Position numbers and translations under genes: made by a program. This document shows, piece by piece, positions 5,920 to 12,670 of a DNA stretch of 12,830 nt. The DNA comes from an uncultured Dorea sp. (GTDB lineage: Bacteria; Bacillota; Clostridia; Lachnospirales; Lachnospiraceae), in the NCBI GenBank assembly GCA_910587575.1, contig CAJULU010000051.1, forward strand, positions 19,175 through 32,004. The letters are read 5' to 3'. Within the stretch, counting starts at the first letter, position 1, and the number at the start of each line of letters is the position of its first letter. Under the pieces are notes generated by a model that worked only from the letters and a program-made list of their open reading frames with translations, was not told the origin of the DNA and ran no database searches.

Positions 5920-6005
5920 ACTTTACTGGTGAAAGCAGAAACATTGCCAATTCCGGTAAAGGTAATATGTATCAGTGGGGAATGATTGCGGTATTCAGTT
6001 GTAAA

Positions 6006-6021
6006 GTTCGGACGTGTGAAC
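6006..6021 (-). repeat. 16-bp motif, copy at the stop of the ssDNA-binding-type gene
   Basis: GTTCACACGTCCGAAC on the - strand, starting at the last base of the TAG stop codon. It is essentially non-coding yet identical to the rep copies at 1515 and 1551. Confidence 0.85.
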
Positions 6022-6392
6022 TATTTGGAAGAGACGGGTTTCCCGGCGCTATTACTGCCTTTTCCGTCTTTCCCCGTGGGATTGCCTGCACTGGCGGAAC
6101 CGTCTAGATTACCTGTAAAGGCTGTATCTCCGTCAGAGGCGGGATAAGCACGGAAGACTTCCATACGGCTGTTCTTTACGTCGATTGTTGCGTCAAAATG
6201 ATATTTCTGCAAAGGTTCAAGACAGTGGTATACATCCTCTGTAATTCGCACTTTCTCCACCTGTACGTCATCGTCGACCTTCTTGTGGCAGATTGCGGTA
6301 TAAACGACTCCTTTATTGCCGTTCATTTCCCATGGCTTTTTAGATTTGTCCAGTACCATTACGGGGTCGATTGTTCTGATTGTAAGTTTCAT
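6021..6392 (-). CDS. Candidate phage ssDNA-binding protein (pV-like role)
   Basis: The product is 123 aa. The first about 90 residues look beta-rich with alternating charged and hydrophobic stretches (MKLTIRTIDP..., VVYTAICHKK, VQVEKVRITEDVY), compatible with a small OB-like fold. The last about 35 residues are a Gly/Ser/Asn-rich flexible tail ending in PVSSK, reminiscent of the flexible C-terminal tails of ssDNA-binding proteins. The ATG at 6392 has a canonical GAAGGAG 8 bases upstream; a GTG at 6428 in the same frame lacks such a site. It lies just before the hairpin region. Filamentous phages need an abundant ssDNA-binding protein, and this is the best candidate here. No signature motif proves it. 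Confidence 0.6.
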   Translation of the reverse strand: MKLTIRTIDPVMVLDKSKKPWEMNGNKGVVYTAICHKKVDDDVQVEKVRITEDVYHCLEPLQKYHFDATIDVKNSRMEVFRAYPASDGDTAFTGNLDGSASAGNPTGKDGKGSNSAGKPVSSK

Positions 6393-6463
6393 GATTATTC
6401 TCCTTCTCTTTTTTGGTTTTTTTATCACAAGCCGGATTTCTCCAACAAGCTACTTTTTTAGGG

Positions 6464-6485
6464 GAAAGCCCTTTCCAGGGCTTTC
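6464..6485. repeat. GAAAGCCC hairpin, copy 1
   Basis: A perfect 8-bp stem GAAAGCCC/GGGCTTTC (6464-6471 with 6478-6485) has a 6-nt loop. A second hairpin with the same stem lies at 6586-6609. No T-run follows on the transcribed strand, so processing or mRNA stabilisation upstream of the ssDNA-binding-type gene is more likely than termination. Confidence 0.8.
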
Positions 6486-6585
6486 ATTCTATGCTTTTTA
6501 ACGACTGCTGACCGGAAATCTCTCTTTCCTGTCTGGATGCGGATAAGGATTGTATCATTTATAATCTTCTGGATGTTTCTTGGGG

Positions 6586-6609
6586 GAAAGCCCCGTTTCC
6601 AGGGCTTTC
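6586..6609. repeat. GAAAGCCC hairpin, copy 2
   Basis: Same 8-bp stem as copy 1 (6586-6593 with 6602-6609) with an 8-nt loop. It lies 13 bases beyond the stop of the 295-aa gene. The two hairpins bracket a 100-nt stretch (6486-6585) in which I see no supported gene. Confidence 0.8.
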
Positions 6610-6622
6610 ACTGGTTTACTTT

Positions 6623-7510
6623 TCAGTACACAATCCTTACCTCTAAACGGGCATTCTTTTTATTATTGCCCTCTACGATGTCGTAAAGTGTGTCGGTGAT
6701 AATCCCACGAAAATTAAATAACTCTTCTACTGTACTTGCCTGGCATACAAAAATGTTGTCCGTGGACTCCGAAATATCCAGTTTTGTTGTCCCTTCTGGG
6801 GATGTATCTGCCGGATTGTCGGTACTTGTTGCCGCACTGTCGGTATCGGCTGAACCGGATAAGGATTCTTTCAATGCCGTGCCGGTGGTCTGACTGTTTG
6901 TCTGGGCTTGTAAGCCGTTTTCGTATTCGGAACGCATACGCTTCAATTCCCGGACTGACTGACTCTTATCGCACTTGTCCAGAAGTTCCTGCGGGAATGC
7001 AAGCATGACTGCGAGTTGCGATACACTGTATCCTGCATAGGCCGGGGATAACTCCATGATATTGCCGTTTTCATTCAGAACGCCGAACTTCTCACATATG
7101 TTGATGAAGTTGTTGCACGTCCCTCTTGCTATGGAATAATTTTCCTTGGCGAAATCGTAAATGTTCTTAAAGTTGTCCAGCCTGTAAAGTTTGTTCTTAT
7201 AGATTGCATGGAGGGCAAAAGCGGTCTGAAGATAGCTGTTCTCCATGTTCTGGTAGGCTTTATCAATCTGGCATTTAAACCGTTTATATAACCTCTTGTT
7301 CTCTGCTGACTGGGCTTTCTTGTTCTTTTCCTCTGCCAGTTGTAACTGTCTGGTGATACTGTCGGCAGTCGGAGGGTTCATTACGGTTGTTTCCTTGGCT
7401 TCCTTCGCCACGGTCTTAGCGGTTGCCTTGGCTGTAGTAGGCTCTGCCTTGGTGCTTGGCTTCTTGGTTGCGGTCTTAGCGGTTGTCCCTGTTTTGGTTG
7501 TTTTCGTCAT
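6623..7510 (-). CDS. Probable DNA-binding protein with histone-H1-like Lys/Ala/Thr tail
   Basis: The product is 295 aa. The N-terminal 43 residues are almost only Thr, Lys, Ala and Glu with AKTATKK-type repeats, like the tails of bacterial H1-like proteins, which bind DNA without sequence preference. The middle part (about 70-200) is helical; the stretch FKNIYDFAKENYSIARGTCNNFINICEKFG (about 114-143) looks like a helix-turn-helix of the kind seen in phage and plasmid control proteins. A Ser/Thr/Asp-rich linker follows (about 205-245), then a short C-terminal domain. It is preceded by CAAGGGGGAAA and, further upstream, by a 16-bp motif (7534-7549). A regulator, partition or replication accessory role is possible; the family is not recognised. 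Confidence 0.72.
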   Translation of the reverse strand: MTKTTKTGTTAKTATKKPSTKAEPTTAKATAKTVAKEAKETTVMNPPTADSITRQLQLAEEKNKKAQSAENKRLYKRFKCQIDKAYQNMENSYLQTAFALHAIYKNKLYRLDNFKNIYDFAKENYSIARGTCNNFINICEKFGVLNENGNIMELSPAYAGYSVSQLAVMLAFPQELLDKCDKSQSVRELKRMRSEYENGLQAQTNSQTTGTALKESLSGSADTDSAATSTDNPADTSPEGTTKLDISESTDNIFVCQASTVEELFNFRGIITDTLYDIVEGNNKKNARLEVRIVY

Positions 7511-7533
7511 GGTTATTTTCCCCCTTGTAATTC

Positions 7534-7549
7534 GTTCATACGTGTGAAC
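7534..7549 (-). promoter_or_regulatory. 16-bp near-palindrome in the leader of the 295-aa gene
   Basis: GTTCACACGTATGAAC on the - strand: 5-bp arms GTTCA/TGAAC around a central ACGT. It lies 24 bases upstream of the start codon, outside the ribosome site. It is identical to the copy at 7890-7905 and preceded by an A-run. Candidate operator or RNA-protein binding site. Confidence 0.65.
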
Positions 7550-7598
7550 TTTTTCTATATTGTGAGGGTTCGATTGTGTGCCCCCTGTTATCTGTTTG

Positions 7599-7868
7599 CT
7601 AAAAAGTTAATCCAAGTTGGAATAATGCCCTCGTAATAATTTGTGTTTCGGCTTTCCCGTATCCGGCACTATTTAATGTGGCGGTTAATTTGGAATCGGA
7701 TATCGGGCAGTCGGTAATTTCTTTGGCTGAAATGATTTCCGAACCGGTATAGATGTATCCCGCTTCTTCCAATGCAAACTCTTTTGAAAACGACGGAATG
7801 ACGGTATCTAATAATTTTCCACTCTTGGGATTTTTGTAATATACCCTGTAAACTTTCATATTTTCCAT
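7599..7868 (-). CDS. Hypothetical 89-aa protein, rightmost phage gene
   Basis: The product begins MENMKVYRVYYKNPKSGKLL and shows no membrane segment. The frame is open up to 7994, but that extension runs into the presumed host promoter. The ATG at 7868 with AAAGGGGAAAG 5 bases upstream matches the phage ribosome-site style. It may be the first gene of the phage transcript, since a candidate promoter and a 16-bp motif lie just upstream. No family recognised. First position behind an operator-like site would suit a small control protein, but this is inference. Confidence 0.65.
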   Translation of the reverse strand: MENMKVYRVYYKNPKSGKLLDTVIPSFSKEFALEEAGYIYTGSEIISAKEITDCPISDSKLTATLNSAGYGKAETQIITRALFQLGLTF

Positions 7869-7889
7869 GTGGCTTTCCCCTTTCTTATA

Positions 7890-7905
7890 GTTCATACGTG
7901 TGAAC
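7890..7905 (-). promoter_or_regulatory. 16-bp near-palindrome in the leader of the first phage gene
   Basis: GTTCACACGTATGAAC on the - strand, identical to 7534-7549 and preceded by an A-run. It lies 21 bases upstream of the ATG at 7868 and about 30-50 bases downstream of the TATAAT at 7935-7940, so it would be within the mRNA leader. Confidence 0.65.
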
Positions 7906-7934
7906 TTTTTTCCTATGTATTTCTTTCTAATTAC

Positions 7935-7963
7935 ATTATAGACTTTACAAAAACTCGAAAAAA
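7935..7963 (-). promoter_or_regulatory. Candidate phage promoter (weak -35)
   Basis: A perfect TATAAT lies on the - strand at 7940-7935. At 17 bp upstream only a T-run stands in for the -35 box. It would drive the whole - strand phage unit and lies back to back with the rpmB promoter. Only the -10 is convincing. Confidence 0.4.
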
Positions 7964-7975
7964 CACAAATAATAC

Positions 7976-8004
7976 TTGCAATTCCTCCCATCATCTGGTA
8001 AGAT
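7976..8004 (+). promoter_or_regulatory. Sigma-A-type promoter of rpmB
   Basis: TTGCAA (7976-7981), 17-bp spacer, TAAGAT (7999-8004). A short leader follows with a 6-bp hairpin AGTCTG/CAGACT (8017-8022 with 8028-8033) before the GGAGG ribosome site. If the phage border lies left of 7976, integration left this promoter intact. Confidence 0.65.
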
Positions 8005-8059
8005 ACTAGTGTTGTGAGTCTGTGGGACAGACTATATATAGACGTTAGGAGGTGCTGTC

Positions 8060-8248
8060 ATGGCTAAATGTGCTATTTGTGAAAAGGGTGCTCACTTTGG
8101 AAATAATGTAAGCCACTCTAATAGAAAGACACCGAAGATGTGGAAATCAAATGTAAAGTCCGTTCGCGTGAAGACAGAGAACGGTGCGACAAAGAAGATG
8201 TATGTTTGTACTTCTTGCTTGAAGTCAGGAAAAGTTGAGCGTGCATAA
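8060..8248 (+). CDS. rpmB: 50S ribosomal protein L28
   Basis: The 62-aa product MAKCAICEKGAHFGNNVSHS... has the normal length and pattern of bacterial L28. It keeps two Cys pairs, C4-x2-C7 and C50-x2-C53, the zinc-binding form of the protein. It is a structural component of the large ribosomal subunit. The start has a TAGGAGG site. It is transcribed alone: a promoter stands directly upstream and a strong terminator follows 8 bases after the stop. It is the first clear chromosomal gene next to the prophage and is read away from it. Confidence 0.97.
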   Translation: MAKCAICEKGAHFGNNVSHSNRKTPKMWKSNVKSVRVKTENGATKKMYVCTSCLKSGKVERA

Positions 8249-8256
8249 GGAAAGTT

Positions 8257-8290
8257 AAAACTCAGATTTCGTTATGGAATCTGAGTTTTT
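8257..8290 (+). terminator. Rho-independent terminator of rpmB
   Basis: A perfect 12-bp stem (8257-8268 with 8278-8289) has a 9-nt loop and a T-rich 3' side running into TTTTT. Confidence 0.93.
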
Positions 8291-8291
8291 A

Positions 8292-8320
8292 TTGTAATAT
8301 ATGGCAAAACAGGGTATAAT
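8292..8320 (+). promoter_or_regulatory. Sigma-A-type promoter of the Asp23-family gene
   Basis: TTGTAA (8292-8297), 17-bp spacer, perfect TATAAT (8315-8320). It begins directly behind the rpmB terminator and 48 bases before the next start codon. Confidence 0.75.
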
Positions 8321-8367
8321 GTTAGGAAAAGTGCACCCATAGAAAGAATGATAGGAGGTATTCAGAT

Positions 8368-8727
8368 ATGAAGGGATGTATGAGTACGGATCTTGGAATC
8401 GTTACGATCGATCCGGATGTGATTGCGAAGTATGCCGGAACGGTTGCGGTCGAGTGTTTCGGGATTGTGGGAATGGCTGCGGTGAATGTAAAAGATGGGC
8501 TGGTACATCTGCTCAGACGGGAGAGTCTGACCAAGGGAATCAAAGTAGCAATATCGGACGAGAATCATATCAGTATTGACTTTCACATCGTTGTTGCGTA
8601 TGGCGTCAGTATTTCTGCTGTTACGGATAATCTGATCAGTAATGTAAAATATAAAGTAGAAAGATTTGCAGGAATGCCGGTAGATAAGATCAATATCTAT
8701 ATTGAGGGCGTCAGAGTCATCGATTAG
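8368..8727 (+). CDS. Asp23/Gls24-family envelope stress protein (YloU-like)
   Basis: The 119-aa product has the compact Asp23 (DUF322) pattern: an N-terminal ...GIVTIDPDVIAKYAGTVAVECFGIVGM, then a GLVHLLRRES stretch, a hydrophobic IDFHIVVAYGVSI strand, and the VKYKVERFAGMPVDKINIYIEGVRV end. Family members are small cytosolic or membrane-associated proteins tied to alkaline or cell-wall stress; the molecular role is not settled. AGGAGG precedes the ATG. It is followed after 20 bases by the DAK2 gene, as in B. subtilis yloU-yloV, where the pair is conserved. Confidence 0.92.
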   Translation: MKGCMSTDLGIVTIDPDVIAKYAGTVAVECFGIVGMAAVNVKDGLVHLLRRESLTKGIKVAISDENHISIDFHIVVAYGVSISAVTDNLISNVKYKVERFAGMPVDKINIYIEGVRVID

Positions 8728-8747
8728 TTAAGGAGGAGCGAAAAAAA

Positions 8748-10418
8748 GTGGCTACGAAGACTATAAACGTGGATATGCTTGCAAAGATGTTTTTGGCAGG
8801 TGCACAGAATATTGAAGCAAAGAAGGAGTATATCAATGAACTGAATGTATTTCCGGTTCCGGACGGAGACACGGGAACGAACATGTCTCTTACCATCATG
8901 GCGGCGGCCAAGGAAGTGACGGCCCTTGAGAATCCTGGCATCAAGGATCTGGCGAAGGCAGTTTCCTCCGGTTCCCTGCGGGGGGCAAGGGGGAATTCCG
9001 GTGTGATTCTTTCCCAGCTGCTGAGAGGATTTACCAAGTCCATCCGGGAGGCACAGCAGATTGACGTACAGGGACTTGCGGCGGCATGTGCCAGGGCGAG
9101 GGATACGGCGTATAAAGCGGTTATGAAGCCTAAGGAGGGCACGATCCTTACGGTTGCAAGCGGTATCGCAGAGAAAGCGGCAGAGATGGCGGAGGAGACG
9201 GACGATCTGGAGGTATTTCTTCCGGCCGTGATCGAGCATGCCGAAGAGGTGCTTAGGAAGACGCCGGAGATGCTTCCGGTACTGAAGGAGGCCGGTGTAG
9301 TAGATTCCGGCGGCCAGGGACTACTGGAGGTTGTCAGAGGCGCTTATGATGCATTCCTTGGAAAAGAGGTAGATTACAGTGCAATCACGCCGAAGGACAA
9401 AGTGACGAAGATCAGCGCCCAGGAGACGGCGGATATTAAGTTCGGATATTGTACGGAGTTCATTATTCTGACGGAGAAGGAATTCACAGAGGAGCAGGAG
9501 AGGGATTTCAAAGGGTATCTGTCTTCCATCGGAGATTCTATTGTCTGTGTGTCGGACGATGACGTGGTGAAGGTCCATGTGCATACCAATGATCCGGGGC
9601 TTGCGATTCAGAGGGCTCTGACCTACGGACAGCTGTCAAGGATGAAGATTGACAATATGCGCGAGGAACATCAAGAGAAGCTGATTAAGGATGCCGAGAA
9701 GCTGGCGGCTGCCGGGGCGGCGGAAGAGGCAGAGGCGAAGAAGTCTGGTGAGCCAAGAAAGCCCATGGGATTCATTGCGGTTTCCATCGGGGAAGGACTG
9801 AACGACATCTTTAAGGAACTGGGTGTGGACTATATTATTGAGGGCGGTCAGACGATGAATCCCAGTACAGAGGATATGCTTAATGCCATTGACCAGGTGA
9901 ATGCGGACTGTGTGTTCATCCTTCCGAATAATAAGAACATCGTGCTTGCCGCCAACCAGGCGAAGGATCTGGTGGAGGACAAGGAGATTGTGGTGCTTCC
10001 CACGAAGACGGTTCCCCAGGGAATCACGGCGGTCATTAATTTTATGCCGGATGCAGGCGTGAAGGAGAATGAAGAAGCCATGACAGAGGGCATCCGCAAT
10101 GTGAAGTCCGGCCAGGTGACGTATGCGGTCAGAGACACGCGCATTGATGACAAGGAGATTCATGAGAGCGATATCATGGGAATCGGGGATGCCGGGATCC
10201 TTGCGGTAGGAAGAAGCGTGGAGGAGACTACGAAGGAACTGCTTGGGCAGCTTGTGGATGAAGATTCCGAACTGATCAGCCTGTATTACGGCGAGGAAGT
10301 GAAGGAAGAGGATGCCGAGAGGTTCATTGCAGAAGTGGAAGAACTTTATCCGGATGTGGATGTGGATGCTCATTATGGCGGGCAGCCGATTTACTATTAT
10401 GTGCTTGGGGTAGAGTAA
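8748..10418 (+). CDS. fakA: DAK2-domain protein, FakA/YloV-type fatty acid kinase subunit
   Basis: The 556-aa product matches the usual FakA/YloV length. The N-terminal DhaL/DAK2 domain shows the metal and nucleotide loop PVPDGDTGTNM (36-46), GARGNSGVILSQLLRG and VDSGGQGLLEV. A central part carries KVHVHTNDPG, and a C-terminal domain ends in PIYYYVLGVE. In Firmicutes FakA phosphorylates fatty acids bound to a FakB carrier, feeding exogenous fatty acids into phospholipids. The start is a GTG at 8748 with AAGGAGG 12 bases upstream. It is co-transcribed with the Asp23-family gene. Assignment rests on motifs, length and the rpmB-yloU-yloV order; no FakB is in the window. Confidence 0.9.
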   Translation: MATKTINVDMLAKMFLAGAQNIEAKKEYINELNVFPVPDGDTGTNMSLTIMAAAKEVTALENPGIKDLAKAVSSGSLRGARGNSGVILSQLLRGFTKSIREAQQIDVQGLAAACARARDTAYKAVMKPKEGTILTVASGIAEKAAEMAEETDDLEVFLPAVIEHAEEVLRKTPEMLPVLKEAGVVDSGGQGLLEVVRGAYDAFLGKEVDYSAITPKDKVTKISAQETADIKFGYCTEFIILTEKEFTEEQERDFKGYLSSIGDSIVCVSDDDVVKVHVHTNDPGLAIQRALTYGQLSRMKIDNMREEHQEKLIKDAEKLAAAGAAEEAEAKKSGEPRKPMGFIAVSIGEGLNDIFKELGVDYIIEGGQTMNPSTEDMLNAIDQVNADCVFILPNNKNIVLAANQAKDLVEDKEIVVLPTKTVPQGITAVINFMPDAGVKENEEAMTEGIRNVKSGQVTYAVRDTRIDDKEIHESDIMGIGDAGILAVGRSVEETTKELLGQLVDEDSELISLYYGEEVKEEDAERFIAEVEELYPDVDVDAHYGGQPIYYYVLGVE

Positions 10419-10443
10419 AGGATATAAACAGATGAATCATAGA

Positions 10444-10478
10444 GCCAGATTTCTGTAGGGGTTCGTACAGAGTCTGGC
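10444..10478 (+). terminator. Possible terminator after the DAK2 gene
   Basis: Stem GCCAGA/TCTGGC plus CTGTA/TACAG with a small internal loop and an 8-nt loop, followed by a T-rich but interrupted stretch. It lies in the 135-bp gap before recG. Confidence 0.5.
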
Positions 10479-10553
10479 ATTTCTGCTTATATTTATGAAT
10501 ATTCAGAAAATGGTCCTTGGATCGAAGCCTATAGAGAATGAGTTGAGGGAATT

Positions 10554-12580
10554 ATGACAGATAAGACAAGTATCAGAGAATTAAAAGGAATCGGGGACAA
10601 GACCCAGAAGCTGTTTGAAAAGATCGGTATCCGTACAGTGGGGGATCTGATCCGGTATTATCCCAGGGGATATGATGTGTATGAGGACCCGGTGCCGGTC
10701 AGCGAGGTGGAGGAAGGACGGACGCAGACGGTCAGCGGTGCTGTCTATGGAAGGGTGCAGGTGTCGGGAAGTGCGAAGATGCAGATTACGACTCTGTATG
10801 TAAAGGATCTGACGGGAACGCTCAAGGTAATCTGGTTCCGGATGCCGTTTCTTCGCAGTACCTTTGCCGGAGGCGGAGCGGTTACGCTTCGGGGGAGAGT
10901 GGTCCGGAGACGGGACGGGCTTGTGATGGAACACCCGGAGATCTTCTACCCTTGTGAAAAGTACGAAGACAGACGGAATTCGCTGCAGCCCCTCTATGGC
11001 CTGATGGCAGGGCTTACCAACAATGCCGTCACCAAGGCAGTGCGCCAGGCCTTAGACGGAATGGATCTTGCTGCCGAGCGGATGCCGGGGAATCTCAGGC
11101 TTAAGTACGGACTGGCGGAATACAATTATGCGGTGCGGGGGATTCATTTCCCGGAAGATAAGGAAGTGTTCTACCACGCCAGAGACCGCCTGGTGTTCGA
11201 GGAATTTCTGGCATTTATTCTCTCCATACGGAAGTTAAAGGATAAGAACGAGAAACTGGCCAATGAATATGTGATCGGGCCAAGGCCGGAAGTGAAGGCA
11301 TTGACAGAAGGGCTTCCCTACCGGCTTACCAGCGCCCAGCAGAAGGTTGTGGAGGAAATTGCCGGGGATATGGCAGGAGAGACGGTCATGTCCCGGCTGG
11401 TGCAGGGAGACGTGGGATCCGGGAAGACCATCGTGGCGGTTCTGGCGATGATGAACACTGCGCTGAACGGTTATCAGGCGGCCATGATGGCGCCTACAGA
11501 GGTGCTGGCAAGGCAGCACTTCGAATCCATTACCAGCCTGTTCGAGACCTATGGGATAAAGATTAAAGTGGAACTTCTGACCGGTTCCATGACGGCAAAG
11601 GAGAAGCGCAGGGCATACGACCGGATTGAGTGCGGGTATGCCAGGATTGTCATCGGCACCCACGCTTTAATCCAGGGCGGGGTGAATTTTGACTGCCTTG
11701 CCCTGGTGGTGACAGACGAGCAGCACCGGTTCGGAGTAAAGCAGCGGGAAGCATTTGCGAAGAAAGGCAGTGTTCCCCATGTGCTGGTTATGAGCGCAAC
11801 GCCGATTCCCAGGACGCTGGCCATCATCCTGTACGGAGATCTGGATATCTCGGTGATTGATGAACTTCCGGCAAACCGTCTTCCCATCAAGAACTGCGTG
11901 GTAGACACCGGATACCGGCAGACTGCCTATGCATTTATGAAAAAACAGGTGGCAGAAGGCCGGCAGTGTTATGTGATCTGTCCCATGGTGGAGGAGAGTG
12001 AGACCGTGGAGGCAGAGAATGTAATTGATTATGCGTCCATGCTGGGTGAAGAACTGGGAGACGGGATTGCGGTATCTTATCTTCATGGAAAGATGAGGCA
12101 GGCGGAAAAAGACGATATCATGGAACGTTTCGGGAGAAATGAGATCCAGGTACTTGTGTCTACCACGGTGATTGAGGTGGGGATTGACGTACCCAACGCC
12201 ACGGTCATGATGGTGGAGAATGCCGAGCGTTTCGGTCTGGCACAGCTTCACCAGCTTCGGGGAAGAGTTGGAAGAGGAGAGTATCAGTCGTATTGTATTT
12301 TTATGAGCAGTTCAAAATCGAAAGAGACGAAGGGCTTTCTATCTTAAATAAATCCAATGACGGGTTTAAGATTGCCAGTGAGGATCTTAAGATGCGTGGT
12401 CCTGGCGATCTGTTCGGCATCCGCCAGAGCGGGCTGATGGATTTCAGACTTGGGGATGTGTACCAGGATGCGAAGCTGTTGCAGATGGCCAGCGAGGCTG
12501 CGGACGAACTTTTGAATTCAGAAAATGACTGGATGAAGAATCTTCCAGATTATGAAGGAACTTCTAGTGTAATAATCTGA
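10554..12580 (+). pseudogene. recG: ATP-dependent DNA helicase RecG, frameshifted near the 3' end
   Basis: RecG remodels stalled replication forks and Holliday junctions. The N-terminal wedge domain and helicase core are intact: ELKGIGDKT start, Walker A GDVGSGKT (285-292), DEQH box (388-391), SATPIPRTLA, and the QLRGRVGRG motif near 567-575. After ...SKSKETK the frame goes wrong and stops at 12347 (597 codons). The missing end, LSILNKSNDGFKIASEDLKM...RGPGDLFG, continues in the -1 frame from about 12333 to the stop at 12580. Together they give about 675 aa, normal for RecG. The usual family sequence KERLSIL at this point suggests loss of 1 or 4 bases around 12330-12335. The RGPGDLFG segment (the TRG region that couples ATP use to translocation) is cut off, so the product is probably inactive unless this is a sequencing error. 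Confidence 0.92.
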
Positions 12581-12670
12581 ATCCTCCATATACTATCAGC
12601 GTAACAAAAATAAATGTTACAGAGATACAAAAAACAAAAGTGATAAGTTACAAAAAGGAGGAGAAAAACT

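Larger units (their letters stand above)
5301..6005. other. Non-coding phage region with clustered hairpins (probable replication origin region)
   Basis: About 700 bp without a convincing gene on either strand. It contains at least five stable stem-loops: 5374-5397, 5431-5483, 5762-5798, 5799-5838 and 5868-5916, two of them near-identical. It separates the ssDNA-binding-type gene from the coat operon. Filamentous phages keep their double-strand and complementary-strand origins and packaging signal in such an intergenic region of hairpins. The Rep nick site cannot be placed from sequence alone. No sigma-A promoter of good quality was found for the coat operon, although it should start here. 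Confidence 0.7.
1..7960 (-). mobile_element. Integrated filamentous phage (inovirus-like prophage), left end outside window
   Basis: All genes here run on the - strand, opposite to the chromosomal genes on the right, and are AT-richer. The diagnostic set is a Zot/pI-type ATPase with Walker motifs, an HUH Rep, a 53-aa hydrophobic coat-type protein followed by a terminator, a long protein with a C-terminal membrane anchor (pIII-like), and a two-helix membrane protein just before zot (pVI-like). This combination is the known signature of Inoviridae. A secretin gene is absent, which fits a monoderm host. The right border is inferred to lie between the leader of the last phage gene (about 7905) and the rpmB promoter (7976). 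The left border is not in the window. Phage identity is firm; the exact ends are not. Confidence 0.88.

Noticed and set aside
5676..5985. + strand frames of 78 and 84 codons in the non-coding hairpin region
   Set aside because: Both cross three strong hairpins and the duplicated 62-bp repeat, lack a ribosome site, and have no protein-like composition.
6393..6428. GTG start 12 codons upstream for the ssDNA-binding-type gene
   Set aside because: The Lys/Arg-rich extension has no ribosome site in front, whereas the ATG at 6392 follows a canonical GAAGGAG.
7869..7994. 42-codon upstream extension of the 89-aa gene
   Set aside because: It would reach into the rpmB promoter and lacks a ribosome site; the ATG at 7868 has AAAGGGGAAAG in good position.
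8717..9239. Long - strand frames antisense to the DAK2 gene and recG
   Set aside because: They are frames opposite strongly conserved coding sequence, without ribosome sites or recognisable protein features.
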